From: Janthinobacterium silvisoli
GTDB taxonomy: Bacteria; Pseudomonadota; Gammaproteobacteria; Burkholderiales; Burkholderiaceae_D
Direction of reading: 5' to 3'
Length of the DNA stretch: 64,000 bases
Assembly: GCF_014200725.1 (NCBI RefSeq)
Contig: NZ_JACHCL010000003.1
Coordinates: 248,001 to 312,000 of the forward strand
Shown: positions 36,253 through 45,375 of the stretch, piece by piece
Numbering within the stretch: the stretch's first letter is position 1
Layout: each line of letters starts with the position of its first letter
Translations under genes and position numbers: made by a program
The notes under the pieces: generated by a model
The model's database searches: none
What the model was told of the DNA's origin: nothing
Seen by the model: the letters and a program-made list of their open reading frames with translations, nothing else

Positions 36253-37041
36253 TCAAGAGAAGATACCGGTGCCCAGGCTGCGGCGGGCGCTGGCGCGCGG
36301 TGCGCTGCGCGTGCTCGGCACTTGCTTGCGCAGGCGGTACAGCAATTCCTTGGTGCTACGCTGCAACATCGTCGGCTCTTCGTCCGGGTCGTCCGAATAT
36401 TCGGCGTCGGCCAGGTCGGCGCTGTGGCGGAAATCGGGGAACAGTTCGAACAGCGAGCGGTCCCAGCCGTCTTCATTGGCTTGCGCCAGTTCGATCGCCA
36501 GCGGCACGATGTCGTTGTCGGACGACGTCACGCCCGTCACATACGGTCCCTTGATGACGATTTCGCCAGCCACTTCGAGGATTTCCTTGGGCGCCATCGA
36601 GAACAGAATGGCAAACGCGGTGGCGCCCCAGTCGGTAGCCGACGCTTCGAGCAGCAATTCGCGGCGGCGCTCGGCGTCATCGGTAGAAAACACCACGCCG
36701 TGGATGTGGGCGAACAGCGCTTCGGCGATGCGTTCCGGGTCATCCTCGATCTGGTCGTCGCTCCAGGTGGCGGCGATGAAGGCCAGGCTGTCAGCCCAGG
36801 CCTTGGGCGGCACCAGCAAGGTGGCCAGCGACATCTTGCCGCCGTCGAAACCGGCCAGGTGCAAGGCCGTCACTTGCGGCGGAATCGAGCTCAACACCTC
36901 CACCACGGCCAGGTCGCCGTACTGGTCCGCCGCATCGGCAAACGCCTGCTCGGCGTGGCCCAGCGAACCGGACAACACCAATTCCGTGACTTGTTTCGTC
37001 AGCGCGGGAAGGTTGCTTTTTTTATCTTCATTATCGGCCAT
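36253..37041 (-). CDS. Unrecognised acidic 262-residue protein in J-domain cluster
   Basis: A soluble protein of unknown family. The start MADNEDKKSN at 37041 has GGAG six bases upstream and overlaps the preceding gene by 11 bp, so translation is probably coupled. It is acidic and helix-rich: LVLSGSLGHAEQAFADAADQYG, WSDDQIEDDPERIAEALFAH and the tail DAEYSDDPDEEPTMLQRSTKELLYRLRKQ, then a short basic end (RSAPRASARRSLG). The contrast between acidic body and basic end suggests a protein-binding function. No catalytic motif is seen. Confidence 0.65.
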   Translation of the reverse strand: MADNEDKKSNLPALTKQVTELVLSGSLGHAEQAFADAADQYGDLAVVEVLSSIPPQVTALHLAGFDGGKMSLATLLVPPKAWADSLAFIAATWSDDQIEDDPERIAEALFAHIHGVVFSTDDAERRRELLLEASATDWGATAFAILFSMAPKEILEVAGEIVIKGPYVTGVTSSDNDIVPLAIELAQANEDGWDRSLFELFPDFRHSADLADAEYSDDPDEEPTMLQRSTKELLYRLRKQVPSTRSAPRASARRSLGTGIFS

Positions 37042-37543
37042 GGTCATCTCCATCCTGGTCAAACATCTGGGCGAAATCGTCGGTAGCCTGGTCTTCGTCG
37101 TGCTCATCATCGCCATCGTCATTGGCGGCCAATTGATCCAGCGACTGGTCGTCATCGTCCCACAGGCGTGGATTTTTGTGCAGGAATGCCGTGATGATGG
37201 CCTGGCGCGCCAGGTCGGGGAAGCTGTCTTCGATGGCAGCATACATTTTCGCCGCTTCCGGCGCAGCGCAGGAGGCCATGGCAAAGACGCGGGCCGGGTC
37301 GCCGAACTCGTAGTCTTCGCTCTCGGCCAGCAAGCCTTTCGGGTCGCTGAACGTGATGTGGTCGACCAGCGCGAAAGCCAGCATGTTCACGTCTTCGATG
37401 CCGCCGCCGCTGGCGTATTCGCCCACCAGCGCGTCAACCATGCTCTTGTAGTTCTTGCGATTGGGCGGATCGCCCAGAATGCCTTCGATCTGGCCTTCCA
37501 GCTCGCGCGACTGGTACGCGAATTCAGGGTGTACTCTTCTCAT
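37031..37543 (-). CDS. Unrecognised acidic 170-residue protein in J-domain cluster
   Basis: A soluble protein of unknown family. The start at 37543 (MRRVHPEFAYQSRELEGQ) is preferred to an upstream one for its nearby GGA and basic N-terminus. The middle (MLAFALVDHITFSDPKGLLAESEDYEF and ARVFAMASCAAPEAAKMYAA) looks helical. The last ~35 residues are almost all Asp, Glu, Gln and Gly (such as DDDDQSLDQLAANDDGDDEHD), a probably disordered acidic tail that could mimic nucleic acid or bind a basic partner. It lies 92 bp after the J-domain gene. Confidence 0.65.
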   Translation of the reverse strand: MRRVHPEFAYQSRELEGQIEGILGDPPNRKNYKSMVDALVGEYASGGGIEDVNMLAFALVDHITFSDPKGLLAESEDYEFGDPARVFAMASCAAPEAAKMYAAIEDSFPDLARQAIITAFLHKNPRLWDDDDQSLDQLAANDDGDDEHDEDQATDDFAQMFDQDGDDHGR

Positions 37544-37635
37544 GTTGTGCTTTCCAATGTGATGCGCAGTGCTCAAAAAGCACCGTTGTTGTTTTTCAAA
37601 TCATGTCGGGCCACCGCAGCGGCAGCTAAAAGAAC

Positions 37636-37929
37636 TTAGTCGGCCGGCAGTGAGGTGCCATGCAGGCGGAACACCCCGCACCACAGGGCATAGGCTTCCG
37701 CATCGGCATCGATGATGATGCGGTGGTTGACGCTTTGGTCATATTCGGCGCGCTTGACCGGATCGGCCAGGATTTCATACGCCTTGGTCACGCTCTTGAA
37801 GCGCGCCTCGGCGCCGGGAGCCTGGTTGCGGTCGGGGTGAAAACGCATCGCCAGCGAACGATAGATTTTCTTGATTTCATCATCGCTGGCATTGGGGGCG
37901 ACACCGAGGACGTTGTATAAATTTTCCAT
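37636..37929 (-). CDS. Short J-domain (DnaJ-like) protein
   Basis: A 97-residue protein that is nearly all J domain. It reads [63 protein letters not shown], with the HPD tripeptide needed to stimulate DnaK ATPase intact at about residues 31-33. After it comes a ~28-residue tail ([17 protein letters not shown]) with no zinc or substrate-binding domain. Such minimal J proteins direct Hsp70 to specific partners. It heads a cluster of three unknown acidic proteins, which are natural candidates for those partners. Confidence 0.85.
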   Translation of the reverse strand: MENLYNVLGVAPNASDDEIKKIYRSLAMRFHPDRNQAPGAEARFKSVTKAYEILADPVKRAEYDQSVNHRIIIDADAEAYALWCGVFRLHGTSLPAD

Positions 37930-38101
37930 GGGAGGCTCCGGGGAGATGATTTTCTGCTGATATAAAGGCGAATTATCCTATAGAACGGCCGCGGCGTCGC
38001 TGGGATGACACTGAATCAAGACATTTGAGGGCAAATTGACAGCGGGAAGACGCTTGCGGTACGGTAAAATGCTCTTTACTGTCACTCTTCCGCATTGATC
38101 A

Positions 38102-39868
<1,767 letters not shown>

Positions 39869-39887
39869 GCGCTGCCTGCAGTGAACC

Positions 39888-39923
39888 AGCCCCCGGATTG
39901 CCATGCAATCCGGGGGCTTTTTT
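39888..39923 (+). terminator. Rho-independent terminator of glnS
   Basis: AGCCCCCGGATTG (39888-39900) pairs perfectly with CAATCCGGGGGCT (39906-39918) over a 5-base loop, followed by a T run. Confidence 0.95.
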
Positions 39924-39962
39924 CATTTCAGCAACAAGATTTTTCTGGGAGAATCTTGCCTA

Positions 39963-39992
39963 TTGACTACAATGTGACTAGTTTTGTATAGT
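39963..39992 (+). promoter_or_regulatory. Sigma70-type promoter before CHASE kinase
   Basis: TTGACT (39963-39968) and TATAGT (39987-39992) are separated by 18 bp, upstream of the kinase by about 90 bp. Both boxes match the consensus in five of six positions. Confidence 0.6.
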
Positions 39993-40080
39993 AAGCACCT
40001 ATTGCGTAATTTGCAATTTCGATAGCGCTTGTGCAAGCCGCTGGGAGCACTCCTGCGGCAGCACCCGATTCCTCTTTTTG

Positions 40081-41940
40081 ATGCGGATTGCAATGTCTGC
40101 TACAACCGGCGAGAAACAGCCAATGCCAGAAAAAAGACCACTCTGGGTGCTCGGCGGTGTCATGTCCATGCTGGTTGGTCTGCTGTTCTACATGGGCGCT
40201 TCGCTATCGATCGAAAACGATGCCAACGAACTGTTCAAGAATCTGACGCGCAATACCCGGCAAGATATCGATGCAAAGGTGAAGTCGTATAGCGATTTGC
40301 TGCGCGGTGCAGCCAGCCTGTTCCAGGCCAGCGACCATGTCAGCCGGGAAGACTTCCACCGCTACGTGAGCAATATGGATTTGCAGCGCAATTTCCCTGG
40401 CGTAATGAACCTAAATTACACGCGGGAAATCAACGCAGCGCAGCGCCCTGGGTTCGAAGCGGCGATGCGGCGCGACTATCCGGCCGGACGCGATGGCTAT
40501 CCCGCTTTCGCCATCGATCCACCGGGGTCACGCGCGCACTATTCCGTGATCGTGTATATCGAACCGATCTCCAGCGCCCCGGAAAAATATGGCTACGACA
40601 TTGCAGTACGGCCGCCCATCAGCGATGTGCTGGCGCAGTCGCGCGATTCTGGCCAGATGAGCAATTCCGGCATGCCCGTACCGATGCCGAACCGGCCACA
40701 ACTGACCGGCATGGCACTGCGCCTGCCTATCTACCGTAACGGCATGCCACTCGATACCGTACAGCAGCGCCGCGCCGCCTATGAAGGTTCGGTCGGCATC
40801 GGTTTCGACCTGGCGCTGATGGTCGGCAGCGTACTGAACGACATGGCGGTGCGCAATGTGCGCCTGACCCTGTTCGACGTCGGCGCGCAAACCCGGCAGC
40901 CACTCGATGTGCCGCACCAGATGCGTCCCCTCTACGACAGTACGGCGGCAGGCTTGCACGCGCCCTGGTGGCAGCCGGCGCAGTCAGGTAAATACCTGAG
41001 CAGCACCATGCTGATCGATTACAACGGCCGCGTATGGCAAGCCCTGTTCAGTGTACGCAAGAGTGACCTCTATACCAGCTTCGACGCCTACCTGCCCTGG
41101 CTGGCGTTGCTGGCCGGTTTTTGCGGCAGCATGTTGTTGTACACACTATTCCACACCTTGTCATCGTCGCGCCGGCGGGCGATCCAGATGGCCACCGGCA
41201 TGACGCAGGAATTGCGCGCCAGCCAGCTGCGCCTGCAATCGTCGAATCAGAAATTGCGCCGGCTGGCGGCCCACGCAGACCAGATCAAGGAAGAGGAACG
41301 CAAGCGCATCGCGCGTGAAATCCACGATGACCTGGGGCAAAACCTGCTGGTGCTGCGCATCGATGCCGACATGCTCGCTTCGCGCACGGCACAACATCAT
41401 CCGCGCCTGAATGCACGCGCCCGCGCCACCCTGGGCCAGATCGACGCCACCATCAAGAGCGTGCGCCAGATCATCAACGACTTGCGCCCGACCGTGCTCG
41501 ACCTGGGCGTGAACGCGGCGGTAGAATGGCAGGTGGCGCAGTTCCGCGTGCGCACCGGCATTGCCTGCGAAGTCATCGAAAGCCACGACGATATCTCGCT
41601 CAGCGACCAGTGCGCGACCGCCCTGTTTCGTATCTTGCAAGAGTCGCTCAGCAATATTTCCCAGCACGCGCAAGCCAGCCTGGTACAAGTCAAGCTGGAA
41701 AGATGCCGCGATAGCGTATCGATGACCGTCAGCGACAATGGCGTGGGTGCCGCCATCGACGGACGCAACAAGCAGGGCTCATTTGGCCTGGTCGGTATCG
41801 AGGAACGCATCAGCCTCCTGGGTGGCACGTTTTTCATCGAGAGCAGCCCCGGCGCCGGCATGCGCGTGCATGTCAGCGTGCCACTGGCGGCAGACGCCTC
41901 GGCCTACTCGCAGCGGGAGGAAGCGGATATCAGCGCCTGA
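40081..41940 (+). CDS. CHASE-domain hybrid-free sensor histidine kinase (NarL-partner type)
   Basis: A ~619-residue inner-membrane kinase. The start is uncertain among ATGs at 40081, 40093 and 40123; none has a clear ribosome-binding site. TM1 lies near residues 24-42, a periplasmic CHASE domain spans to ~340 (YRGRDGYPAF-like block and PIYRNGMP), and TM2 (LPWLALLAGFCGSMLLYTLF) follows. A coiled coil leads to the HisKA_3 site RIAREIHDDLGQNLL with His415, then an HATPase region (LQESLSNISQHA, DNGVGA, GLVGIEERI). Such kinases pair with NarL-type regulators, but none is adjacent, so it is an orphan here. CHASE domains bind small ligands such as cytokinin-like compounds or peptides. Confidence 0.88.
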   Translation: MRIAMSATTGEKQPMPEKRPLWVLGGVMSMLVGLLFYMGASLSIENDANELFKNLTRNTRQDIDAKVKSYSDLLRGAASLFQASDHVSREDFHRYVSNMDLQRNFPGVMNLNYTREINAAQRPGFEAAMRRDYPAGRDGYPAFAIDPPGSRAHYSVIVYIEPISSAPEKYGYDIAVRPPISDVLAQSRDSGQMSNSGMPVPMPNRPQLTGMALRLPIYRNGMPLDTVQQRRAAYEGSVGIGFDLALMVGSVLNDMAVRNVRLTLFDVGAQTRQPLDVPHQMRPLYDSTAAGLHAPWWQPAQSGKYLSSTMLIDYNGRVWQALFSVRKSDLYTSFDAYLPWLALLAGFCGSMLLYTLFHTLSSSRRRAIQMATGMTQELRASQLRLQSSNQKLRRLAAHADQIKEEERKRIAREIHDDLGQNLLVLRIDADMLASRTAQHHPRLNARARATLGQIDATIKSVRQIINDLRPTVLDLGVNAAVEWQVAQFRVRTGIACEVIESHDDISLSDQCATALFRILQESLSNISQHAQASLVQVKLERCRDSVSMTVSDNGVGAAIDGRNKQGSFGLVGIEERISLLGGTFFIESSPGAGMRVHVSVPLAADASAYSQREEADISA

Positions 41941-42116
41941 CGCTGGCTCAGCAGACTGAAACTAGCATCATGCAATGCTTGCTTATTTCTTAATTCAATG
42001 CAATATTGACGCAGAACAATCTTTTCACCCTGACAGGAGTTGCCCCCACTAGAACAGTCTTTTCCACATCAGCTGTACAGTCTTTCCAGTTACATTTCTT
42101 TTATCAAAGGATATTC

Positions 42117-42830
42117 ATGGATACGAACGACAGTTTCAAGGCAATTGCAGAGTTGAATTTGGATGCGATCAAGGTCAAACTGATGCACCGGGAATCCGGA
42201 GAGGGCTGGAGCCTGGAAAAGGCGAATGCAGTGGAATTCGAGTACCGCCGCTTCCTGATCCTGATGAAGCAGTTCCCCCAGGAAGAAACGGCGCCGTTGA
42301 TGGATGTGGACACCTTCTGGCACTACCATATTCTTGATACGCTGAAATATGCTGCCGACTGCGAGCAGGTATTCGGCTATTTCCTGCATCACTTCCCGTA
42401 CATCGGCCTGCGCGGCGAAGACGACGAAGCGGCACATCACCGCGTCGGCGAGCGCATGAAACAATTGTATGAACTGACATTCGGGGAAACTTACGAACGC
42501 ACGGAAACGGCGTTTTCAGGCGCGGCTGTGCAAACGGCATTTTCAGGCATGGCCATCCAGGCCGCTTTTTCGGGTGCAGCTGTCAAGACAGCTTATTCAG
42601 GCATGGCGATTCAGGCCGCTTTTTCAGGGGCAACCCAGGTAAAGACGGCTTACTCAGGCATGGCAACCCCGGCAAAGACTGCTTTCTCGGGGGCGGCGCC
42701 AACGGCGTTTTCCAGCGCACCGGGCTTGCTCGCCGCAGCGGTAGTCAAATCATCCTTGCCAGAGGGACAAGTCAGCCGTTTCTATGTCGACCGGCCATCG
42801 ATTGCCATCAGCCAGGATCCATCATCCTGA
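42117..42830 (+). CDS. GRDP-like protein with eight-fold 9-residue C-terminal repeat
   Basis: A 237-residue protein. The ATG at 42117 follows AAAGGAT; the longer frame from 42006 lacks a Shine-Dalgarno. Residues ~1-125 match the glycine-rich-domain-protein-like pattern (PF07173 type): MDVDTFWHYHILDTLKYAADCEQVFG then LHHFPYIG, where the Trp-His-x-His and His-His pairs are the conserved core. Residues 131-202 are eight imperfect copies of (T/A)A(F/Y)SG(A/M)A(V/I)(Q/K), a regular hydrophobic/small-residue array. A ~35-residue non-repeat end follows. No signal peptide is seen. The repeat array looks like a beta-rich fibre, a binding array or a peptide precursor; no modifying enzyme is adjacent. 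Confidence 0.7.
   Translation: MDTNDSFKAIAELNLDAIKVKLMHRESGEGWSLEKANAVEFEYRRFLILMKQFPQEETAPLMDVDTFWHYHILDTLKYAADCEQVFGYFLHHFPYIGLRGEDDEAAHHRVGERMKQLYELTFGETYERTETAFSGAAVQTAFSGMAIQAAFSGAAVKTAYSGMAIQAAFSGATQVKTAYSGMATPAKTAFSGAAPTAFSSAPGLLAAAVVKSSLPEGQVSRFYVDRPSIAISQDPSS
42507..42722 (+). repeat. Eight ~27-bp coding repeats
   Basis: Each unit encodes a 9-residue module with A(F/Y)SG(A/M)A at its core; two units are lengthened by one or two residues (TQVK, TPAK). The DNA copies differ at many third positions, so the array is not a recent slippage product and appears to be kept by selection on protein sequence. Confidence 0.8.
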
Positions 42831-42998
42831 TAGCCAGATCGGCTATGCAAACGTCCTCTCGATACCATATGAGCATGGATTGAGTGTGGGCTGCCGCACG
42901 CGGCAAGCCGGATAAAACCAGGCGGCACCTCTCACGTTGCCGTCTGTCTACCGCGCTGAGGCAGCACATTGAAGCAACGTCAGCTACAAAGCCGTCAA

Positions 42999-43238
42999 TC
43001 AGGCAGCCATCAATTCACGCAATTCACGGATGCTGAAGTCGCTGATTTCATGCATGCGTATCAGGATCGTGGCGCCGATCGGCAAGGTGTTATGACGAAT
43101 CTTGCTGATGACGGGTGGCGCAACTTCCAGCGCGCGCGACAGGGCGGCATCATTTTTCAGCTGCAGCTTGTCAATGATAGCGTCGAGAACGCGGTTTGGG
43201 TTGTAGGTAGGCAAAGAAGTAATTTGTTTGAGAGACAT
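42999..43238 (-). CDS. Small helix-turn-helix-like protein
   Basis: A 79-residue protein whose middle (DKLQLKNDAALSRALEVAPPVISKIRHNTLPIGATILIRMHEI) has the spacing of a Cro/CI-type helix-turn-helix: a first helix, ALSRALEVAPPVISKIR as the turn and recognition helix, and a hydrophobic closing helix. The ATG at 43238 is preferred over a TTG at 43244; no strong ribosome-binding site is seen. Upstream, TATGACTA is repeated at 43261-43268 and 43285-43292, which might be autoregulatory sites. It is probably a DNA-binding protein, but no target is indicated. Confidence 0.6.
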   Translation of the reverse strand: MSLKQITSLPTYNPNRVLDAIIDKLQLKNDAALSRALEVAPPVISKIRHNTLPIGATILIRMHEISDFSIRELRELMAA

Positions 43239-43483
43239 GATCAAAAATCCGAACTTGTAGTATGACTAAAATAAAATATGTTTATATGACTACTTTGCAA
43301 TAAATCCTATGGGACACACTAAAAAACGCCATCGGTTATGCGGTTTTTAGTTTGCAGGCCACATAATACACGTTATTGTTGATTTTTGCTTAACTTAAAG
43401 CAAATTTGTGATAATTGAATAGATTTGATGCACTTTTGATGTGCTAGAGGATAACTCAATTTGAAAAAGTTTGCTGCAGGCCA

Positions 43484-43729
43484 TCAATTTTTTCGGAGAG
43501 CAATTCCGCTGTCCATCAGCCAGGCGATGGCCATCAGGGAACCAAGTTGGGCGAGGTCAGCGGAGAGCTGCCAGCCTTGCGCGGCCATGCTGGCCGGCGA
43601 AATATCACACCCGCTGCTAGCCAGCTGGCGACGTATTTCCTCGGGCGCCGGCGGGGCTTTACGGGCATTTTCACGGCGCCGCATATAGGCGCGGACCTGC
43701 TCCTTGCTGGGACGAGTCATGGAATGCAT
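43484..43729 (-). CDS. Small protein of unknown function
   Basis: An 81-residue protein with no recognised family. AGGAGC lies close before the ATG at 43729. The N-terminal part is basic (TRPSKEQVRAYMRRRENARKAPPAPEEIRRQLA), the C-terminal part is hydrophobic and helical (LAQLGSLMAIAWLMDSGIALRKN). A frame on the opposite strand is open here too, but it lacks a ribosome-binding site. The basic head suggests nucleic acid or membrane contact. Confidence 0.5.
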   Translation of the reverse strand: MHSMTRPSKEQVRAYMRRRENARKAPPAPEEIRRQLASSGCDISPASMAAQGWQLSADLAQLGSLMAIAWLMDSGIALRKN

Positions 43730-43871
43730 CGCATGCTCCTGCAGGTCAAAAATGATAAAAACAATATCAAAATCATCTGCCGCCCACCTTGCCAACAGAT
43801 GAACATTGCAAACTAACGTTACATGCCGTAATCGCCTGCAAGCCTCATTTTGCACGGCTGGACCGCACGAT

Positions 43872-43885
43872 TGGTAGCGCTACCA
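43872..43885. promoter_or_regulatory. Perfect 14-bp LacI-type palindrome
   Basis: TGGTAGCGCTACCA is fully symmetric with a central CG step, the form shared by many LacI-family operators. No LacI-family gene or sugar gene lies near it. Confidence 0.5.
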
Positions 43886-43913
43886 CCAACGTGATACACA
43901 AAGCGGTCAATAA

Positions 43914-44048
43914 ATGAAAAAACTGCTTCACAAGTACTGTAAAAACCAACTTATCAAGCAAGCTGACCTGCAAGACGCTACCAAACCGGATACTCACAAT
44001 ATCGCCACAACGCCAGAGCGCGTTTGCGCCATATCAATAGTGACGTAG
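43914..44048 (+). CDS. Possible 44-residue small protein
   Basis: An ATG-initiated frame, MKKLLHKYCKNQLIKQ onward, ends at TAG 44048. It starts 29 bp after the LacI-type palindrome and has a basic, amphipathic N-terminus. There is no clear ribosome-binding site and no homologue that I know. Chance occurrence is quite possible in this AT-rich stretch. Confidence 0.2.
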   Translation: MKKLLHKYCKNQLIKQADLQDATKPDTHNIATTPERVCAISIVT

Positions 44049-44097
44049 CCGCCTGCCCGGCAAATACGGTGCAGGTGGCAGCGGGATGGCCGCCTCC

Positions 44098-44361
44098 TTA
44101 CTTCTTCTTTTGCTGGCGCAAGCGCTGTTGCTGCTTTGTCTGGGTTTGCTGGCGGTTCTGCTTATGCTCGTACAAGGTGACGGCATCCTTCTTCGCCTGC
44201 TCCAGCGTACGCATCTCGGCGTGATCATCGTGCGCAACGAAAAATTCCGCATCCTGGGCCGCGACCACCAGCTTGATGGCAGCCTCGTCTTCAAGGTCAT
44301 ACAACTCGGTCAGGACGGTAGTGACCTCGTCCAGGTATTCTTCGTAAGTCAGGGTAGTCAT
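44098..44361 (-). CDS. Small charged protein of unknown function
   Basis: An 87-residue protein that I do not recognise. GAGGA lies eight bases upstream of the ATG. The first 55 residues are acidic and helical (TYEEYLDEVTTVLTELYDLEDEAAIKLVVAAQDAEFF), the last 30 are basic and Gln-rich (HKQNRQQTQTKQQQRLRQQKKK). This split charge is typical of small nucleic-acid-binding or linker proteins, but nothing more can be said. Confidence 0.65.
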   Translation of the reverse strand: MTTLTYEEYLDEVTTVLTELYDLEDEAAIKLVVAAQDAEFFVAHDDHAEMRTLEQAKKDAVTLYEHKQNRQQTQTKQQQRLRQQKKK

Positions 44362-44385
44362 GCAATCATCCTCGGTAAATAGCGT

Positions 44386-44418
44386 GCGGCCACAAGGCGT
44401 ATTGCGCCTTGTGGCCGC
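44386..44418 (-). terminator. 14-bp hairpin after NAD-dependent epimerase gene
   Basis: GCGGCCACAAGGCG (44386-44399) and its complement (44405-44418) form a perfect stem around a 5-base loop, 28 bp past the epimerase stop on the minus strand. The tail (ACGCTATTTACC) is a poor T tract, so termination efficiency is uncertain. Confidence 0.5.
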
Positions 44419-44445
44419 TAAAAAGTACGGAAATAACCGGGCATT

Positions 44446-45363
44446 TTAACTGATGGCGGGATTCCTGTCTGACAACACCGCCAGTGCGTCACTCACACGC
44501 TGGTAGCGCAGGCGCACGCCCAGTTCACGCTTGATGCGGGCATTGTCCATGCGGCGCGACTCGGACATGAACGACAGCAGCATCGGCGTGACCACTTGCC
44601 GCAACTCGGTACGCGGCAAACGCGGCGGATGCGGCAAGCCGAAGGCATCGGCGACCAGGTCAAAATACTCGCCCATCTTCAATTGACTGTCATCGCTGGC
44701 GTGATACAGGCGGCCCGGCCTGGCGCGCCACAGGGCCCGCGCTATGATGCGCGCCAGGTCGTCTGCATGGATGTGGTTGGTATACACATCGTCTTGCGGC
44801 GCCAGCGCCGGCGTGCCCTCGCGCAAGCGTTTGAGCGGCAGCCGGTCATCGGCATAAATACCGGGCACGCGCAGGATGGCCACCGTGCCGGCACGGCGCA
44901 CGCCCCAGGCGCGCAAGACGGTTTCCGCATCCACCCGGCGATGCGCACGGGTATTTTGCGGTGCCGCTGGCCGCGTTTCAACCACCTTTGCACCGCCGCA
45001 ATCGCCATACACGCCGCTGGTGCTGACATATACCAGGCGCGCGTGCTCAGGTAAAATGGCGGCCAGATTACGCGTGCGCCGGTCCAGCAGCCCTGTCGGC
45101 TGGGGTGGCGCCAGGTGCACGATCCACGGCGCCAGCCCCGCCAGCCGCCGCAGGCTGGCACGCTCATCGAGATTGGCCACGATGGGTACGGCGCCAGCCG
45201 CACGCAGCTCGGCACAGCGCGCCGGCTGGCTGGTGACGGCAAACACGCGAAAACGCGCGCACAGCAAGGGTAGCAGCCGCATGCCGACATCGCCGCAGCC
45301 AAGAATGAGCAGGCGCGGCAGGCCCAGCGGCTTGTGCAATGGTTGAATTAATATGTTTTTCAT
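44446..45363 (-). CDS. NAD(P)-dependent epimerase/dehydratase-like protein
   Basis: A 305-residue extended-SDR (Rossmann) protein. The nucleotide loop is LLILGCGDVGMRL (residues 18-30); VYVSTSGVYGDCGG follows with the serine, though the expected Tyr-x-x-x-Lys is not obvious in this atypical group. The Arg-rich middle and THIHADDLARI are typical of YeeZ-type proteins. The start is fixed by the need to include the GxxGxxG loop, and it lies only 12 bp from the divergent reductase start. The substrate is unknown. A longer frame reaching 46530 is a shadow of that reductase. Confidence 0.75.
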   Translation of the reverse strand: MKNILIQPLHKPLGLPRLLILGCGDVGMRLLPLLCARFRVFAVTSQPARCAELRAAGAVPIVANLDERASLRRLAGLAPWIVHLAPPQPTGLLDRRTRNLAAILPEHARLVYVSTSGVYGDCGGAKVVETRPAAPQNTRAHRRVDAETVLRAWGVRRAGTVAILRVPGIYADDRLPLKRLREGTPALAPQDDVYTNHIHADDLARIIARALWRARPGRLYHASDDSQLKMGEYFDLVADAFGLPHPPRLPRTELRQVVTPMLLSFMSESRRMDNARIKRELGVRLRYQRVSDALAVLSDRNPAIS

Positions 45364-45375
45364 CTCAAGGATTGT

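Larger units (their letters stand above)
43730..44097. other. 368-bp region with LacI-type palindrome and possible 44-codon ORF
   Basis: It contains the leader of the 43484-43729 gene, the perfect palindrome TGGTAGCGCTACCA (43872-43885) and a short plus-strand frame at 43914-44048. It is AT-richer than the window. I see no tRNA, terminator or mobile element. Confidence 0.45.

Noticed and set aside
42507-42722. CRISPR-like array
   Set aside because: The repeat units are contiguous coding modules with no unique spacers and lie within an open reading frame.
43461-43688. Plus-strand ORF overlapping the 81-residue minus-strand gene
   Set aside because: It starts from a TTG without a ribosome-binding site, while the minus-strand frame has AGGAGC and a more natural composition.
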